Position numbers and translations under genes: made by a program. Positions 22,691 through 36,000 of a DNA stretch of 64,000 bases are shown here, one piece after another. The stretch comes from Daldinia sp. FL1419 (taxonomy: Eukaryota > Ascomycota > Sordariomycetes > Xylariales > Hypoxylaceae), in the NCBI GenBank assembly GCA_025201765.1, contig MU623392.1, positions 150,214 through 214,213 of the forward strand. The letters run 5' to 3'. The notes beneath the pieces were generated by a model. It searched no databases. It was not told the DNA's origin and saw nothing but the letters and a program-made list of their open reading frames with translations. The stretch's first letter is position 1. Each line of letters opens with the position of its first letter.

Positions 22691-25600
22691 CTACGACCTA
22701 ACTAGTCGCATGTTAAGAGATAAGGACTAATATAGTGAGTAGGATGACAAAAAAACCAGCAAGAGGATTAGTGGGGGTTGAGAGGTGAAGGGGACTCCAA
22801 TCCCCTTATATTTAGGGAGAGGTGGACGTTAAAAAGCCCTTAGAATATATCACATACGCGACTATCTAGCAGCCAAACACCTGTTACTCGGTGGATGGCT
22901 TAATACACCGAGGATCATTTCTGACTCTCTGATGGATTTTGTATAAGAATACAACAATAGACCCGATCGATTATGTGTACTGTCCCCTTCTCCTTCCTGA
23001 ACCCTAAACGTAAGGGGTTATATTCAGAGTGAACTAGACATCGTTGCATAGCTCCTTTTCGTAGTAGACCTCTTTTGATTATGCGAGATCGAAACCTGTG
23101 GAATAGGTATCTGGAGCAGCATCTCCCGGAATGTTTATCGGACCACAGATATGCGTATGCATAGGTAAGTACCTAACCTAGGCCCTAAGAGTGTCAACAC
23201 ATGGATGTCTCCAACTGCCTAGCCTAGGTACCTCCTCTTTATAGGCGATGACGTTCTTTCTCCGTCAATTGCACATATATAATGCGGCATACCAAGCTAA
23301 GCGCTGGCTGTTGGATCACCTATAGGTGTAAGAGATTAAAGCCAATGCCGAAGCTTTAATGAGGTTCTTATGAAGACATTCTTTGACCTTGGCAAGTCTA
23401 AGGAGATGTAAGACACAGCTATTAAATCTAGTTAGTCTCAGCCGGAACTCTAGATGAGACACCCGGGATTCGTCTAGAACAAAACCAGCACCGTATTCTT
23501 AGGCGAGTAAAGTCGTTTGGAATTTCCAACGGGCCCGGGCTTTTCCACAAAACACCGACTGAGAAGGGGTTTCAATCGAATATCCGGCGACGCGAACCGA
23601 AACCGACGTCTAAAAAGCACACAAACCGTTTACGATAGCTACCCCTGGAGTAGATAGTATGGAAGCCGAAATCAAAGGCACGGGCTGTATTGAATTCCCT
23701 AGGGGACTAGCCAATATAAATTATATGAGCAGTTCTCGTATTCCCAAAATAAGGACCTCGAACGCGCGAAGCTTTGACGCTTTAAGGGGGTGGCTGATAC
23801 CAGGTACTATCTGATGACAACCGAAAAAAAAGAAAAAAGAAAAAAACCCTCCTTTACAAATCGCAAAAAGGCGGAAAATCCCGAATTCCGGCTCACCTTG
23901 TTGCCTGCTATCGAGCCGTCTTTCGCCTCGCGTAACGTTGTTCTCTTTGTTATTCTACGTAGGTACATGGTAAGGCAGAGAGAGTAAGCACCTTTAAACC
24001 CCGTTCCCGGTCTTAGTGCTACGGGGAAGGGAGATAGCTTAACCTAGTATTGCTTCAATTTAATGATAGGGCTAGCCCGCACGGTCACCCTCAGGTTGAC
24101 TCGAGGCTCGAGCAAGTAGAACGTATTCTCGGCCGAAAAAAAAGAGGACAACTCACCTTCCTATGCAATCTTCATAGCAGGGAATATGGGTCGGACCTAA
24201 ATCGACAACAATCGAGCGTATAGCAGGGTACAAGCAACGCGTTTACGTACCCGTCTTATAGTTCGAACTGTTGATGAACCCCATACACGTCCACCGTCCA
24301 CGTGTTGCAGATGCACTTTAGATCCCATGACAGATGGTGAGACCTATTAACGCGTAAATCACCTTCCAGACTCGACGGTTGTTCGTGCCCATCGATCCTG
24401 ATCGGCATGCAATGCCGCGCGCCAACAGGAATGCCAATGTTTGAGGCGGCTTGTCCCAGAACCAGGACCGCACGGGCCAGCGTTACTTGTTGCGTTGCCG
24501 CTACGTACGTACAAATCGGGCACTAACAATAGATGGGTTTCCTGTATTATATGGATGTCCATCTCCACCACACAATAGCCTATTGTACGATGGAATTCGG
24601 TTCTATATTCCATATTCCAATTAATTAACTAGGTAGTTATAGTCGAGATATCATTCCATATTCCGATAGCTATTCAATTGTCATCTTTCAGGATCTTATT
24701 ATAAAATATTCAAGTAACTAACTAGGTAGTTAGTGTAAACTAATAGTTACAAATCCAGTTTCAGAGGACTAACTAACAACTTTAATAAATCATAACTAGT
24801 TAGGTAGGTACCTAATACCATACAGTACGAACAACCCACCCTCATCAACTGTATACGTAGGATAAGTCGAAACCCAAACCTGATATTACGATATTACCGG
24901 ATTCGCCCTTACCCTTCTTTCTCTCAATATTTCCTCCAGATTACGTACCATGCATTGGCCTCGCAACCAGAGGGGTAAACGCATAACTACCTACACATAA
25001 TGCATACCTAGGTACATACACTCATACATCTCTGACTTGGCCAGCTTTCTCCATACGTACTGCAAATCAGCGATCGAACCAAGTCCAAGTCGAGCGTTAT
25101 CATTTTATATTGGCCCGTTCGGCGGGCCGCTGTCAGAATGATGTAAGTGGCTTGCGACTAGACCGAAAATCCTCATTTACATAAACAGAAACACGTACGC
25201 TACGCTACATACGCCAGAAAAGCTTTTTTTTTTTCTCATCTAATAAACAATGGCTTTTTTTTTTTTACCCCTGGATTACCGCAGGATTGAACAATTCATT
25301 ACATAGGATTGAGAACCTGTTTGGTAATTTTGTGCAGCTAGTTGTGCAAGCCGTCCAACGAGTCGATCTTGTCCGAACTAATTCGCAACACACACCTAAA
25401 TACAGTGTCATTATTCGTCTTTATGTTCGTCCTTACTAAGGCCAGGTACTAGCCTCAACTCAACCCTAATTAGGTAGATGTGCCTGATGATTATCCTCCG
25501 CGAAGCACTAGACGCTCGTCAGACAGGGAAGCACCTGGGTAGGTAGGTAGGTAGGCTTACGCGAATATTGACTACATCACACCTTATATTGACTCCTAAA

Positions 25601-26150
25601 TATGCCTATCCAAGTAGCTTTACTCATCCCCGAGTAGCTCTAGACCTTCTAACTATTAACCATTGGTGATTGCTTATTGACCTTTTTATTATTCCTGTAT
25701 GTACTCGGTGATGCGTCCTTACTAAGAGCACCCACCTCCTTAATTCCCATCCCGTCTGCCTCACCATCCCGCGTCTTCCGCAATCGAGCCCGGAAATCCA
25801 ACAAATCCCATCTAGGCGCTTACTTTTCGTACGTTCCGGTCTAAAATGATTGCGATTGCCGCCAACTACTCCCTTCTCCCCTTGCGGTGGATACTCATAT
25901 ACCGAGCCAGAGAATAAAATCCGTATCAAGAATAGAATGTGTCATCGTTCGCTACGATGCCGAGTATATGTGTGCGCAGAACCCCTTGACTTTGTCCTAG
26001 AATCTCATTCTCCTGAAAACGCCGGCCTGGTATCTTGAAAATGCAATGCAGTGGTCCAATTGTGAATCCGACCAGAAAGAGATCGTGTACATCGTTAGCC
26101 GTTTCTGAGACGGCTTCCTAATCCATCCGTAGAAATCAGACCACGCTGTC
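22691..26150. other. Gene-poor spacer between LPMO and WSC genes
   Basis: Nearly 3.5 kb with no convincing gene. It contains many TAGGTA/CCTAGG words (23160-23240, 24800-24815, 25000-25015), a (TAGG)n run near 25538-25556, and poly-T stretches near 25222 and 25255. Short frames at 23790, 24359 and 25624 show no family features or coherent splice partners. The last few hundred bases are probably the 3' untranslated region of the WSC gene. Confidence 0.5.
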
Positions 26151-27472
26151 TCATTCGGCATCCGGTGGGTCGGGATTGGTGGTTCGAAGTACTTTTCGCG
26201 AGTAATCGTGGTTATCTTGAAGAGTGTTGATGCTCTCCTGACTCTTATTCTCGCGGCTGTAAATACCCACTGCAAATGGGTCCATGCGGGGGTCATGCGG
26301 CATAAATCGACTATTTCTTCGGCCTCCCGATGCAGCATCACCATCCCATACCGAGGCCATTGCCGTTGTTGGCGTGCTCATCATACCCGCCGAACTTCCA
26401 CGTTGGCTTCCAGGAGAGTCCGCGAGAGCGTCACCTTGGTCTCGTCTTCTACGTCGGAGCCAGAAGAAAAGACCTGCACCCACGGCCATACCCACGGCTG
26501 CAAACACACCAATTGCTATGCCAACTGCCGCGCCAGTTGAAAGACCGTGTTGACTTGTCGTCGGCTCACTCGTGTTGGCATCCGGTGAGGTCCCTGAGTC
26601 CGTAGCCGTGGGCATAATAGTAACCGTCTTCACAGTACCTCCCGCTGTGACCGTGGACACGCTCGGCGTAGTAGGCGATGTGGAGCCATCCGAGGATTTC
26701 GTTGTATCCTAATACCAATTAGTACAATATTCCTAATAAAAAATGGTCTTACAAAAGGAGAAATAACAACACGCTGGGATTAGTAGAGCATACAGGAACG
26801 GCCGTGGTCGCGTGGACTGTCGGGGTAACAGTAACGGTGTTTTGTAAAGTCCTTGTGATTGGGTCCTGATGCCGGACTAAGTCTTAACGAAATGTTCCTC
26901 CCAAGCTCGACGACGAGCGGCTGTACCGAAGACACGGCAAAAGAAAAGAGAACCCCGACGATATGAATCGAAGAGGCGCCAATTTCTTAGGTAAAAAAAA
27001 CAAAACTGGGTGACTTACGGGACTTGACGTTTTAGTAGAAGAGCCAGAGCCGGCGGACTTGGTACCCGAAGGCTTATGGTCTAGAGAGATATATCCCCAT
27101 AATCCATCACCTCCACACGTATCGGACGGGAAACCGGGACATTTCGAATCGCACTTGTCGGTATCGACCTGAGTTGCCTTGTCAGGTACGTAATCACTAC
27201 ACCAACATTCGTCATCTTTAACAATAGCAAAAGCGAAAGTGGCGGCACAGAAATCGTGGCACAGCCCGTCAGACTGGTATATACTGCTATCTTGGGAACA
27301 TTAGTTTCATATGTAAGATATCATATTAGATATATTCAGCGAACATACTGCCTTGAGTCGATGCTGTGTTGATATTTGCACAATAAGCCATAGGAATAGA
27401 TTGGGCATGGCTTAGTTTAGTAAACAGGGCCATTAGGCCCATATGGGCCACAAGTCGGGTTGTGAAAGGCAT
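26151..27472 (-). CDS. WSC-domain single-pass membrane protein (cell-wall stress sensor type)
   Basis: Exons on the minus strand are 27472-27349, 27290-27019, 26865-26794 and 26708-26151, with introns of 58, 153 and 85 bp, giving 341 residues. A signal peptide ends near residue 23 (KLSHA). A WSC domain follows at residues ~30-115, with eight cysteines (YC, LC, FC, CWC, KC, KC, TCGG). Next comes a Ser/Thr-rich extracellular stretch, typically O-mannosylated. A Gly/Ala-rich transmembrane helix lies at ~215-240, stopped by RRRRR, and a ~100-residue cytoplasmic tail follows. This is the architecture of Wsc1-3-like sensors that feed the cell-wall-integrity pathway through Rho1 GEFs. The small 24-codon exon 3 and the long intron 2 are the least certain parts; they were chosen because they alone keep all phases and use CAG and TTAG acceptors. 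The intron 1 acceptor is CCCAAG. Confidence 0.85.
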
Positions 27473-28003
27473 GGTTCGAATGTATTGAACGTTTGAGATC
27501 TGAGGGGAAATACTATTAGTAAGTGCGATGAAAGTCGAGCAGATGAATTCAACTGCAATCAAATCTCATTCAGTACGAACAAGCAAGGAAGTAAACTCAC
27601 CAGTAAGCGAACGTAGTTTGAATAGCCAGCCAAGCAATCCAAAAAATCACAGCACGAATGTCACAGGCAACCAAAGAAGTTGCTCGCGAGTATTGCCATG
27701 ACAAGCCAAACAAGCAACTCTCAATTGAGGCGAGCGGATTCGCCGGAGGGTCACCAGTTGTAAAAGGCAAACCTGTAACAGAATGCCAACGTGACCGTAG
27801 AGCTATTGATGCCTTCAGAAGAGAGGCGTAAAGAAGGCACGGCTCACGGTATAGTGTGGACCAAGTCTCAGAGAGAGAAAGATACGAGCGAACGGACGAG
27901 GAGGAGAAGATGGAAGGGATAGATAGGCCTTAAAGGTGGTAGTACACACACTGTGGTGGCCCTTTGGTGGGTGGTGTTGTGTGGGTGGCAGACCGGACAG
28001 GCT

Positions 28004-28039
28004 AAGCAGGGTACGAAGCAGGGCACGAAGCAGGGCAGG
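28004..28039. repeat. 12-bp tandem repeat, three copies
   Basis: The unit AAGCAGGGTACG occurs three times with single-base changes, about 530 bp upstream of the WSC start codon. Confidence 0.8.
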
Positions 28040-29109
28040 TAGATAAAAAAGAAAAAGGCAGGGATTATGGGCAGAAGGAACGGATTGGATACGTAGATAC
28101 GTAGCGGTCGGGAAAGCTGGGATTCACTTATGAGTAGCTGCTAGGATAACCTGGGATGGAGCCTAGTAATGGAACCTTTAGGAATGCGTGAGCGCTGCAA
28201 GCACCTGGGCAAGTTGCAGGTCGCAGATTGCCAAGTCCACGGCCAATCGGGCTTGACGAGTGGATTCAGAAACGTCAAAGGCCTCTCTCTCTACACTATG
28301 TATTCGATAGTGACCGGGGAGAAAAAAAATCAAACTTGGTGAGATAGATATGTTGGTGGATAGTAACAAGATACCTTGTGTTTGTGTTAGATATCAAGGT
28401 GAGTGATTTGTTTCTTCTTTTCTTTTCTTTTTTGTCCAACCCTCTCTTACACACGAAGCCGAGATAGAGTAGAGATAGTGAACAAAAGATAAAAGGACCG
28501 GTTCAACACGCGAAGTGGCTGTGTGCGCTTGTAAATTCCGAACGCAACCAGTTTGTTTGTGCTAAATATGCGGCTTGATAGAATTCCCTATGGATATCGG
28601 TATGTAATAGGTATAATGTGAGGTATATGATAGATGTATGTAGTAGGTAAAATGTACGAAGAGGTATGTATCGACGAGGAGAAAAAAAGAGTGTATGTAT
28701 GTACGTTGTATGTAAGTTATGTGAGTACGAGAGCAGGGATACGGTGAGCCACGACGAAGAATGAACGGGGTTCCCTGTGAAACGAGCGAAGGGAAGGTGA
28801 TCGGAAGCTACCGTACTAAACCCTCTTGGAGATTTCAAAGATATTAAGCAACGAATGATTTCGAATAAAAATGAAGCTAGAATAGAGTAAAATAGAGTAA
28901 AATAGAATAAAGTCGAATCTATCGTTGGACAAGGGAAACAAAAAGAAGAGGAGGGAGGAAGCAGAAGTTGGGGAACCCTACGAACTTGGAATGAAGAAAC
29001 TAATACGCGGTGGGCTTGTAAGAAGAAATTCCGAGAATAGCGAATAGCGAATGAGCTTCGACGGAAGCTTCAGAATTCAAGATACGTAGAAGCCCATTGA
29101 AGACCGAAA

Positions 29110-29139
29110 GACCGTGTATGGACCGTGTATGAACCGTGT
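29110..29139. repeat. 10-bp tandem repeat, three copies
   Basis: GACCGTGTAT-like units occur three times with small changes, in non-coding DNA. Confidence 0.7.
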
Positions 29140-31856
29140 AAATGCGTGTACATAAATGAGTGTGCATGTGTTACTCAAATCCAAAATCCATACAAGAAAT
29201 GACTACCTTTTTGGGATTAGATGATGTTTCGGCTAAATCTATCAGCTTCGAGGCCGGGCGTTCTAGTTTAGGTGCCCGCCTTACCCACTGTGTACTACAT
29301 TACATGCCTAGGCTGCTAGGTTAGGTAGCCTGTAGGTAGTCTACCCCGATACTTCAGTCAATATATGTAAGCTAAGCCCTTCCACCTCTTTGTGCCAACC
29401 AAACGTTAAGCGGCGTCGCTTGCAGATCCAGTTTATCGGACCCGTTAGCAGTTTCAAACGACAGAGCAACCATCGAACTTACTGGTCACGACCACCACTC
29501 TGGGAAGGTGGATTAAGGCCTAAATACGTTCTGGACATTCTGAATATAGGCTTGTCATCACTAACGTCACTAACGTCACCTTAGCCTTTCGTAACTCTTT
29601 GCAAGTTTTACAAGTTGCTCGCTTCCAATAACTAGCTAGTTATACCTAGATACGTGCACTAGTATTGGACTGGCCGATTCCACTCGCTTATCCCCAGACC
29701 ATTTTGTATTTTGTTTCATTTTATATCTCACTTACTCTTGCGGCACGTCTCAAATTGCAACATTTCTCACATATTTACGCACGAACTCCTTTGAGCTGAG
29801 ACCCCCTGGATATGAGGATTTTACGATACGAGATACGAGATGCCACTGTTTCCCGACAACGCACGAACCACAAGCTGAGCTTAGAGGCTTATTTATTTTC
29901 TTCCATTCGCCGTGCATATGCACGAGCGCGGTGATTGTTTCCCACTGGACTTACTCAACAGCAACGCCACGCCTTAGCTCTCCCTCTTACCTTGTTTAGA
30001 TACTTCAACACGTTATCTCGCCGCCTCTTTACACGCTTAGAAATTGGTATACAGTAAGTATTGTGGCGTCGTAAGATTTAACGACATTATCGCTAACTCC
30101 TTAACACATTTTTCTTCTTTCATTTAATATAAGAAATAGGATCCTTGGATAAATTAAAAAAAAAAAAATTTCTACGGGCATCCATGCAAAAATTATCGCA
30201 TAATTATTGCAGTCTCATCCGTTCGCTGTTGATTTGCGGGTTTCGTAACGGAATTCGGTCGGTCATTAGGAGCGAATTCAGCGACCGTATGAGATGGACA
30301 AGAACTACGTAGGCTACGTGGTGTGCGATGCCAGCACGAAAACCAATCCAGATCGTGGTTCTTCGTGAAAGCGGGTTGCGCTGCTCACAGACCTCACAGA
30401 CCAGATAGATGTACGTGCTGTTCGGTCTCGGCGGAGAATCGCAAAGGGAACCACTTTCAGACCCAAGCATCTCATGAGACTTCCAAGTTGCGTAAATCAC
30501 CCCACACCTGTCGGATGCCCGAATCTCAAGTCGGGATGGTCTCCAGAACGCCTTATACTTTATTTACGCCGGAATTCCTTGTGATTGCTCAATTGCTCGT
30601 ATCACTCGACTTAGTGTATCGCACTATACCTGCAACCCCCCCTTCGAGTGAGCAAATACGGGTCTGTACGGGGTGGCTGTAAATAGCCGATCACGTCTGC
30701 ATCCCGCATTGGTTTGCCGAACCTCTAAGCTTTTTGGGGCTACGCGGCATTATGAACAATAAGAGCCTTGAAGTTTGTGTAACGTGTTATACATGTATTG
30801 TATATATACAGTACACCAATAAGTAAGAGACGGTGAGCGTATATATACCTATATTTCCCTTTTTAAGTCGTTTTCATTCCATCCCATCTCATGGCTATTC
30901 CATATCTTTTCATGCAAATGCCGGTTTGTCAGTCTACTTTAAATACTACGAGCCGCCGTTATCGACCCGTTCACAGTCCAAGATAAAACAGTACTACGCC
31001 GCCATGCATAATCTATTGTAGGGATACAGAAAATAAATAAGAGGCTGGAGTTGTAAATGGTTTGCTTACTTACCGCCCCTCCCCCACATTATCATAGATG
31101 TAAAGAATGAGGTGATGATGGCAGCATGACCACCTAGGAACACTTACATGCCTTGTTCTCATGCAGTACAATGCACTATCACCATTATCACCACTAGTTT
31201 GGGCGTTCCCTCACCTACACATGACCGATTTCGATAGGAATCCCTTTTCACCCCCGGGTATCGCTGCGAACCTTCGGGATGTGGTCCTCGATACACTGCG
31301 CACATGGGCATCGACAAGACCAAGAATGGTTCAAGATGGTGCCAGAATTGCAGATCTCCAGCCGGGATACGCCGCCCAAGAATAAATCTAAGGTGTAGAT
31401 CTGCATCTCGCGTCATGATACTGCATCGTTAGTTAGGTTACGGTACTCCTCAGTGCGGGGGTTATCGGTCAGTTACAATCCAGACGACGATGGCTTCAGT
31501 AGATGGTAGTTGCCTTAATTTATTTAAACAATAATTATTAAGTAAACTGTATTTGGACAATTTTCCCGAGTCGATTTTGGAGTTTCTACGGAAGCGAAGT
31601 TTCATACCCAGCTACGTCTCATCGCCGAAAATCTATGACGCTTTGAAGCTGTCCCGGCTTAAATGGCCTTCCTGTTCGGGATGAGCATGTCCACCCCTCC
31701 GCACGCAAATCCGAGATGCATCCTTTTCTTCCGATTTTAGACCGGGAGCATCGATAGCACCATGGTATGCGTACTGGCGCTGGAATATAAAGGTAGGAAT
31801 ACACGTGAGATAGACGTATCTATACATTTATTTGGTATCGAGTTATCTCAGTGGGA

Positions 31857-31961
31857 CTCAGACTAGGAGGACGGTTTTTTGTATCTTTTGAGCCACAGCA
31901 CTTTTTAGCCAATCAAACCCCTAACATACCCCTCCCACCAAAAACCGTCTCCTAGTCTGAG
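31857..31961. repeat. Left ~105-bp unit with inverted-repeat ends
   Basis: Arms of about 23-25 bp (CTCAGACTAGGAGGACGG... against its inverse ending at 31961) flank a ~55-bp centre. The arms differ by one or two short insertions (GGAGGACGG versus GGAGACGG). Confidence 0.85.
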
Positions 31962-32333
31962 GTATGAATGTGATCGTTTGTATGTGAGCCTACCACATCA
32001 AAAATCCTAAATATCAAAATAATCATTACAATCAAAAAATAAACATCAAAATTTATTCTAATATATATAATTAAGCTATTGCGAATTCAATACAATTTTT
32101 TTTATATTTTTACAACGTTTGGTTGTTGGTATATTCCATAAAGAGGGATTTATCATCATTACCATACGATACACCAAATAAGTTTTCTTCTAAATCATCA
32201 ATATACTTATCAATATATTCAAACCTTCAATACGAAATTGGTCTGCTGCTTTTTCAATTTACCTGAATTACTTTTGAACTGCTTGCTAACGTATTTCAGG
32301 AGCCCTGAACCCTAATCTCTGACCGAACCGCTC

Positions 32334-32383
32334 GCGTTTATTTTCCAACGCAAACCACGCGTTTATTTTCCAACGCGAACCAC
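32334..32383. repeat. 25-bp direct repeat, two copies
   Basis: GCGTTTATTTTCCAACG plus eight more bases is repeated immediately, with one A/G difference, inside the AT-rich block; a further GCGTTAG follows. Confidence 0.85.
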
Positions 32384-32928
32384 GCGTTAGAATTCAGTTT
32401 AAACGCAACATCAAAGAACCAAGCTCTTAAATAACAATACGAACGTACCCGAGGCTAAAAAGGGCTGCTTTTAAGCTATCAACGAAGTTTGGGATTGATT
32501 GAAGCATTGTTGGTTATATTATTGCTGAGTGTCATGCGCGATTTTTACCCTTCGAATCCAATAATACATCAACATTACGATAGAAAAATCAGGAAAAATG
32601 CTAACGGGCTTTAGAATACCTATCACTAGCCCTCACCGTTTGTACGAAATGGATAGAGCCTTTCGTTGTTTTGTTGTTGCTTAGTAGGGGTGGTGATCAG
32701 ACGACGTATAATGTATGGACAAAATTTCGTGATTACGAATAACGTTTTCATTCTTCTATTATATTATATAAAAATTAAATACAGGGCTTTATATCAACTA
32801 TCGCTACCTCCGACCGTTTAAATATTAAGGATATCTATTGTTGTTGTTTAGTTATTGATTATTTTCATAAATAAAAATTGTTTTTATATAGTGTTGTGGT
32901 CGATGAACTCAAAAAATCACATTCGTAC

Positions 32929-33031
32929 CTTAGACTAGAATTTTTGGAACAGCAGCACAGCCCCACAGATACATCTGCACGGACCAGATTGAGTGGTGGC
33001 TGTGGTGGCTGGTCAAAAATTCTAGTCTAAG
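32929..33031. repeat. Right ~103-bp unit with inverted-repeat ends
   Basis: Arms of about 18 bp (CTTAGACTAGAATTTTTG against its inverse ending at 33031) flank a CAGCAGCACAGCC / GGTGGCTGTGGTGG-containing centre that could extend the stem. Confidence 0.85.
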
Positions 33032-36000
33032 CTCGCTAAGATAAGTATCGAGACTCCAATATTACAAGAATAATTAATGCACGTATGAGCATTCACGAAC
33101 GCTAACAATTAGGTTAGGTAAATAAGCGGTATTTAACCCCCCGATTTGCGCAAAGACCTGTGGTAATCTCACCAACCCCTCTAATTTTCTACTGTTAATT
33201 CGCCTATCGTCTATCATCAACAGGATGAAGTTGCCACTTCCAACAACAAAGCAAGTCTAGAAGCATCTTATATGAAAATTCTCTCTTGGTAAAATTGTCA
33301 ACCGGTATTTTTATTATTACTTTCAACAGCACAGATCCACCGAAACCTAAACCGAGGTCCGTAGATCATCGTGAGTAGTACGTACTAAAATCCTCTTGTC
33401 TCATCTGCTTTTTTTTTCTCGACGAACCCCACATGGTAAACCAATGCGGGTCGGGGATGGTTTTACAAGACTTACAAGACTGAAACATACCACAGAACAC
33501 TTCGGATTCTAGAGATTTGTAGGAATATGAAATCCTGAAAAATGGAATATCAACCAGATGCCTGCAGCCTTGAAATAATAGTTTATTGGTATCCGACATG
33601 GTGGGTGCTTGAGCGGATATACTTCAGCCGCATCCGTAGCTCAGGTGCACAAGTACCTCTTAACCTAGTAACTAGCAAGTCCTTTATATTAATGCAGGGT
33701 AAATATCGTACAAGATATTTCGGGCCAATAAGGTGCTAATAGATCAGATACTCTCAAATTAATTTTAGAGGGTCTTCAGAAGGTCCCGTCGGTCCCGGGT
33801 CAGGGATTGAACCTTATTCTCCGACGTCATCGACAGCCCCCCTGAAAGTGTACCTTATAATTGGCAAACGTTAAATCCTATCCGGACGTGTCTCTCTATC
33901 TTCGACCTTCAGGCTTCGAGTAATTTTAAAATTGGACGCTCCTAGCTAACTCTAGCGCAAGCTCAAAACTCCAAATGGTCACAACTCGGACCAGTAAAAA
34001 CTTAGTCGAGCTGTTAGTGTGTAAGACGCCTCAGAAATGGTCAGGTACAGAGAAAGTATGATTGGTTGGTTAGATCTAATCCAATTGCCCGGAACCTCCG
34101 CAGATTTTCCTGGTCGATGCTTTTAGCTTCCCCTGAGATGACGATCGACGGTGCCATGCTTCACAGATCACACACTATCGTCAATCGTCAGCCCCGATGC
34201 GCTGGGCTGCGTTGATCTATGCGGTTTGTCCTTGAGCTCTGACTCCTACTTAATCAACCGGTGCCTGACCATCCGAGCCCTTTCGCCTTTCGGACGAGCA
34301 CGTTGTTGATATGGCATACGGCCCGTCGTCATTGTGATTATGCGTGTTGCTGAGTTGCTGTATTAAAACATTGGAATAAAACATGGCTATTCTGCGCATT
34401 TATATTAACCTGCCGCGCCGGTGCCGTTTTAAATCGAGAGGCACCTGAAGATCTCAATAAGCAAAGACTACGAGGATACCAATCAATTCCGTTTACCTCT
34501 TGTCGACTTTTGTTGCAGGCGCTCCGGAAGAGCATCCCGCGTACGGCTGGCTGCATTGATATGTCCTCTCAATGGCACAAACCCCGACTGTTTGTTTATT
34601 TTCCAATTCTTCAGAAGAACGTGTATGATAGCAACTTCCATTTTACTGGTGCGGAAATACATACATACATACCTATCTACCTATACAAGCACGTATGTAA
34701 GTGTTCTATCCACTTCATCGTTTATAGACAATAGACGGGCCGTGAGGCCTCTTCGGGTGCCTTGAAACCGTCTACACTAGTTTCAATCGTTCTAAATCAA
34801 CTATTACGTTAAACAAAACCAGATCGCTCGGATACACAGCTATAAGATACTATCCTAGACCCATCCGTCGTAGTTCAGGTACGCGTACTTCATAAAATTG
34901 CATTAGCGCCAAAGCTACCAAAGGAGCAATTTCGCCAAACGTCAACGTTCTGCATAAAAGCCGAAGGCACCAGTGGCGGTTGTGGACATGCCTTAGGGTA
35001 GTTAAGCAAAGCCAAGGTGATAGTGGCTTAGGAGATGGCTGAAAAAAGTGCCGAAAAGACGTAACAGGTCGCTTTTCGGGCTATGAAGTATACAGTATAC
35101 ACCTTACCATTAGGTATCACTACCTATCTAATTACAACATACGCCACCAGTTGAAAATTTGAGCTGAGTGCCGCCCCTATCCCAACGGGTAGATATTACA
35201 CCGTCTTTCAACCTCCACTAACCACGCGAGACGATAACGGCGGAGAAGACCGTCGGAGATTCGCTTAATGCAGGCACGAATTCTCCGTCTCCTGCAATAA
35301 TCGGGTTACCGAAAAAGCGTGGCAGATTATGCTGGCTGCCGAAGGTGTACAGACACAAACCTCCATTACGCGGCCGACGGCCTGTATAAAGTAGAACAGT
35401 GACGAATAGTGAAACCTGAATACGCGTACATATTCCAGTCGCGTGATGTTCGTGTAAACCATAGCCAACTACATTTATCTTGTCTAATGTGAAGCGAAAT
35501 GGTAACAGGTTCTCGAGAATGTAAAACAGAAATGCGTCTTGGATTGTTACGCTGCGTACCTAGCGTTAAGGGTCGAGACACTCATCTCCATGTCACCAAG
35601 AAGACAGAGTATGATATATACCGAGCCTAATATAGAATACCTATTGGTCGCGAACATAGTCATGACACATAACCAAATCTGGTAGGTGTTATAATCCTAC
35701 CTAGCAACACAAGTTTTATAGTCGATAATAAATTCCCAATGTGTCAGTGATGCATTGTAACTGCACAGGGGAAATAGCTGTTTGCTCAAATCTCTACCTA
35801 GTTTACTGTACCAACTCACTAATATATGCCACCTATTTAACCTCATCCCTTGAATGGCGCTTCACCAAGACATGTCAACACTATTGAGACGAAAAAATGA
35901 ACTAGGCAAACATGTGTTTACTCCTTACAGTAACATATAAACACACTCAGCTAGCCCCTTAAAGGATTACAGCGGCTGTATTACCCTCCCTCGTAACACA

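Larger units (their letters stand above)
27473..31856. other. Long gene-free region, first part
   Basis: This starts with the upstream region of the WSC gene, which may include a long 5' leader. I see short tandem repeats (28004-28039, 28880-28912, 29110-29139), poly-purine runs, and TAGGTA/CCTAGG words near 29310-29345. Frames of up to about 119 codons at 28503-28838 (minus), 30204-30500 (minus) and 30323-30682 (plus) overlap each other or look compositionally random. No gene can be supported. Confidence 0.5.
31857..33031. mobile_element. AT-rich block bounded by two hairpin-ended repeats; probable decayed transposon or MITE pair
   Basis: Two units of about 105 bp frame an AT-rich interior. 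The left unit (31857-31961) begins CTCAGACTAGGAGGACGG and ends with the near-perfect inverted copy ...CCGTCTCCTAGTCTGAG. The right unit (32929-33031) begins CTTAGACTAGAATTTTTG and ends with its inverse ...AAAATTCTAGTCTAAG. The first 12 bases of the units agree except for C/T and G/A differences, the pattern left by repeat-induced point mutation. The interior (about 31980-32920) is strongly AT-rich with stops in all frames and no transposase remnant I can recognise. It may be one ~1.2-kb element whose terminal repeats are themselves palindromic, or two MITEs of one family. No clear target-site duplication was identified. Confidence 0.55.

Noticed and set aside
28503..28838. 111-codon minus-strand frame upstream of the WSC gene
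   Set aside because: Low-complexity His/Thr/Tyr/Leu composition from ATGT-rich DNA; more likely leader or promoter sequence.
30204..30682. Overlapping 98- and 119-codon frames on both strands
   Set aside because: They lie opposite each other, have no splice-compatible neighbours, and show no recognisable motif.
33781..33840. tRNA-like T-arm (GGTTCAATCCC on the minus strand)
   Set aside because: No matching acceptor stem, anticodon arm or D arm could be drawn around it.
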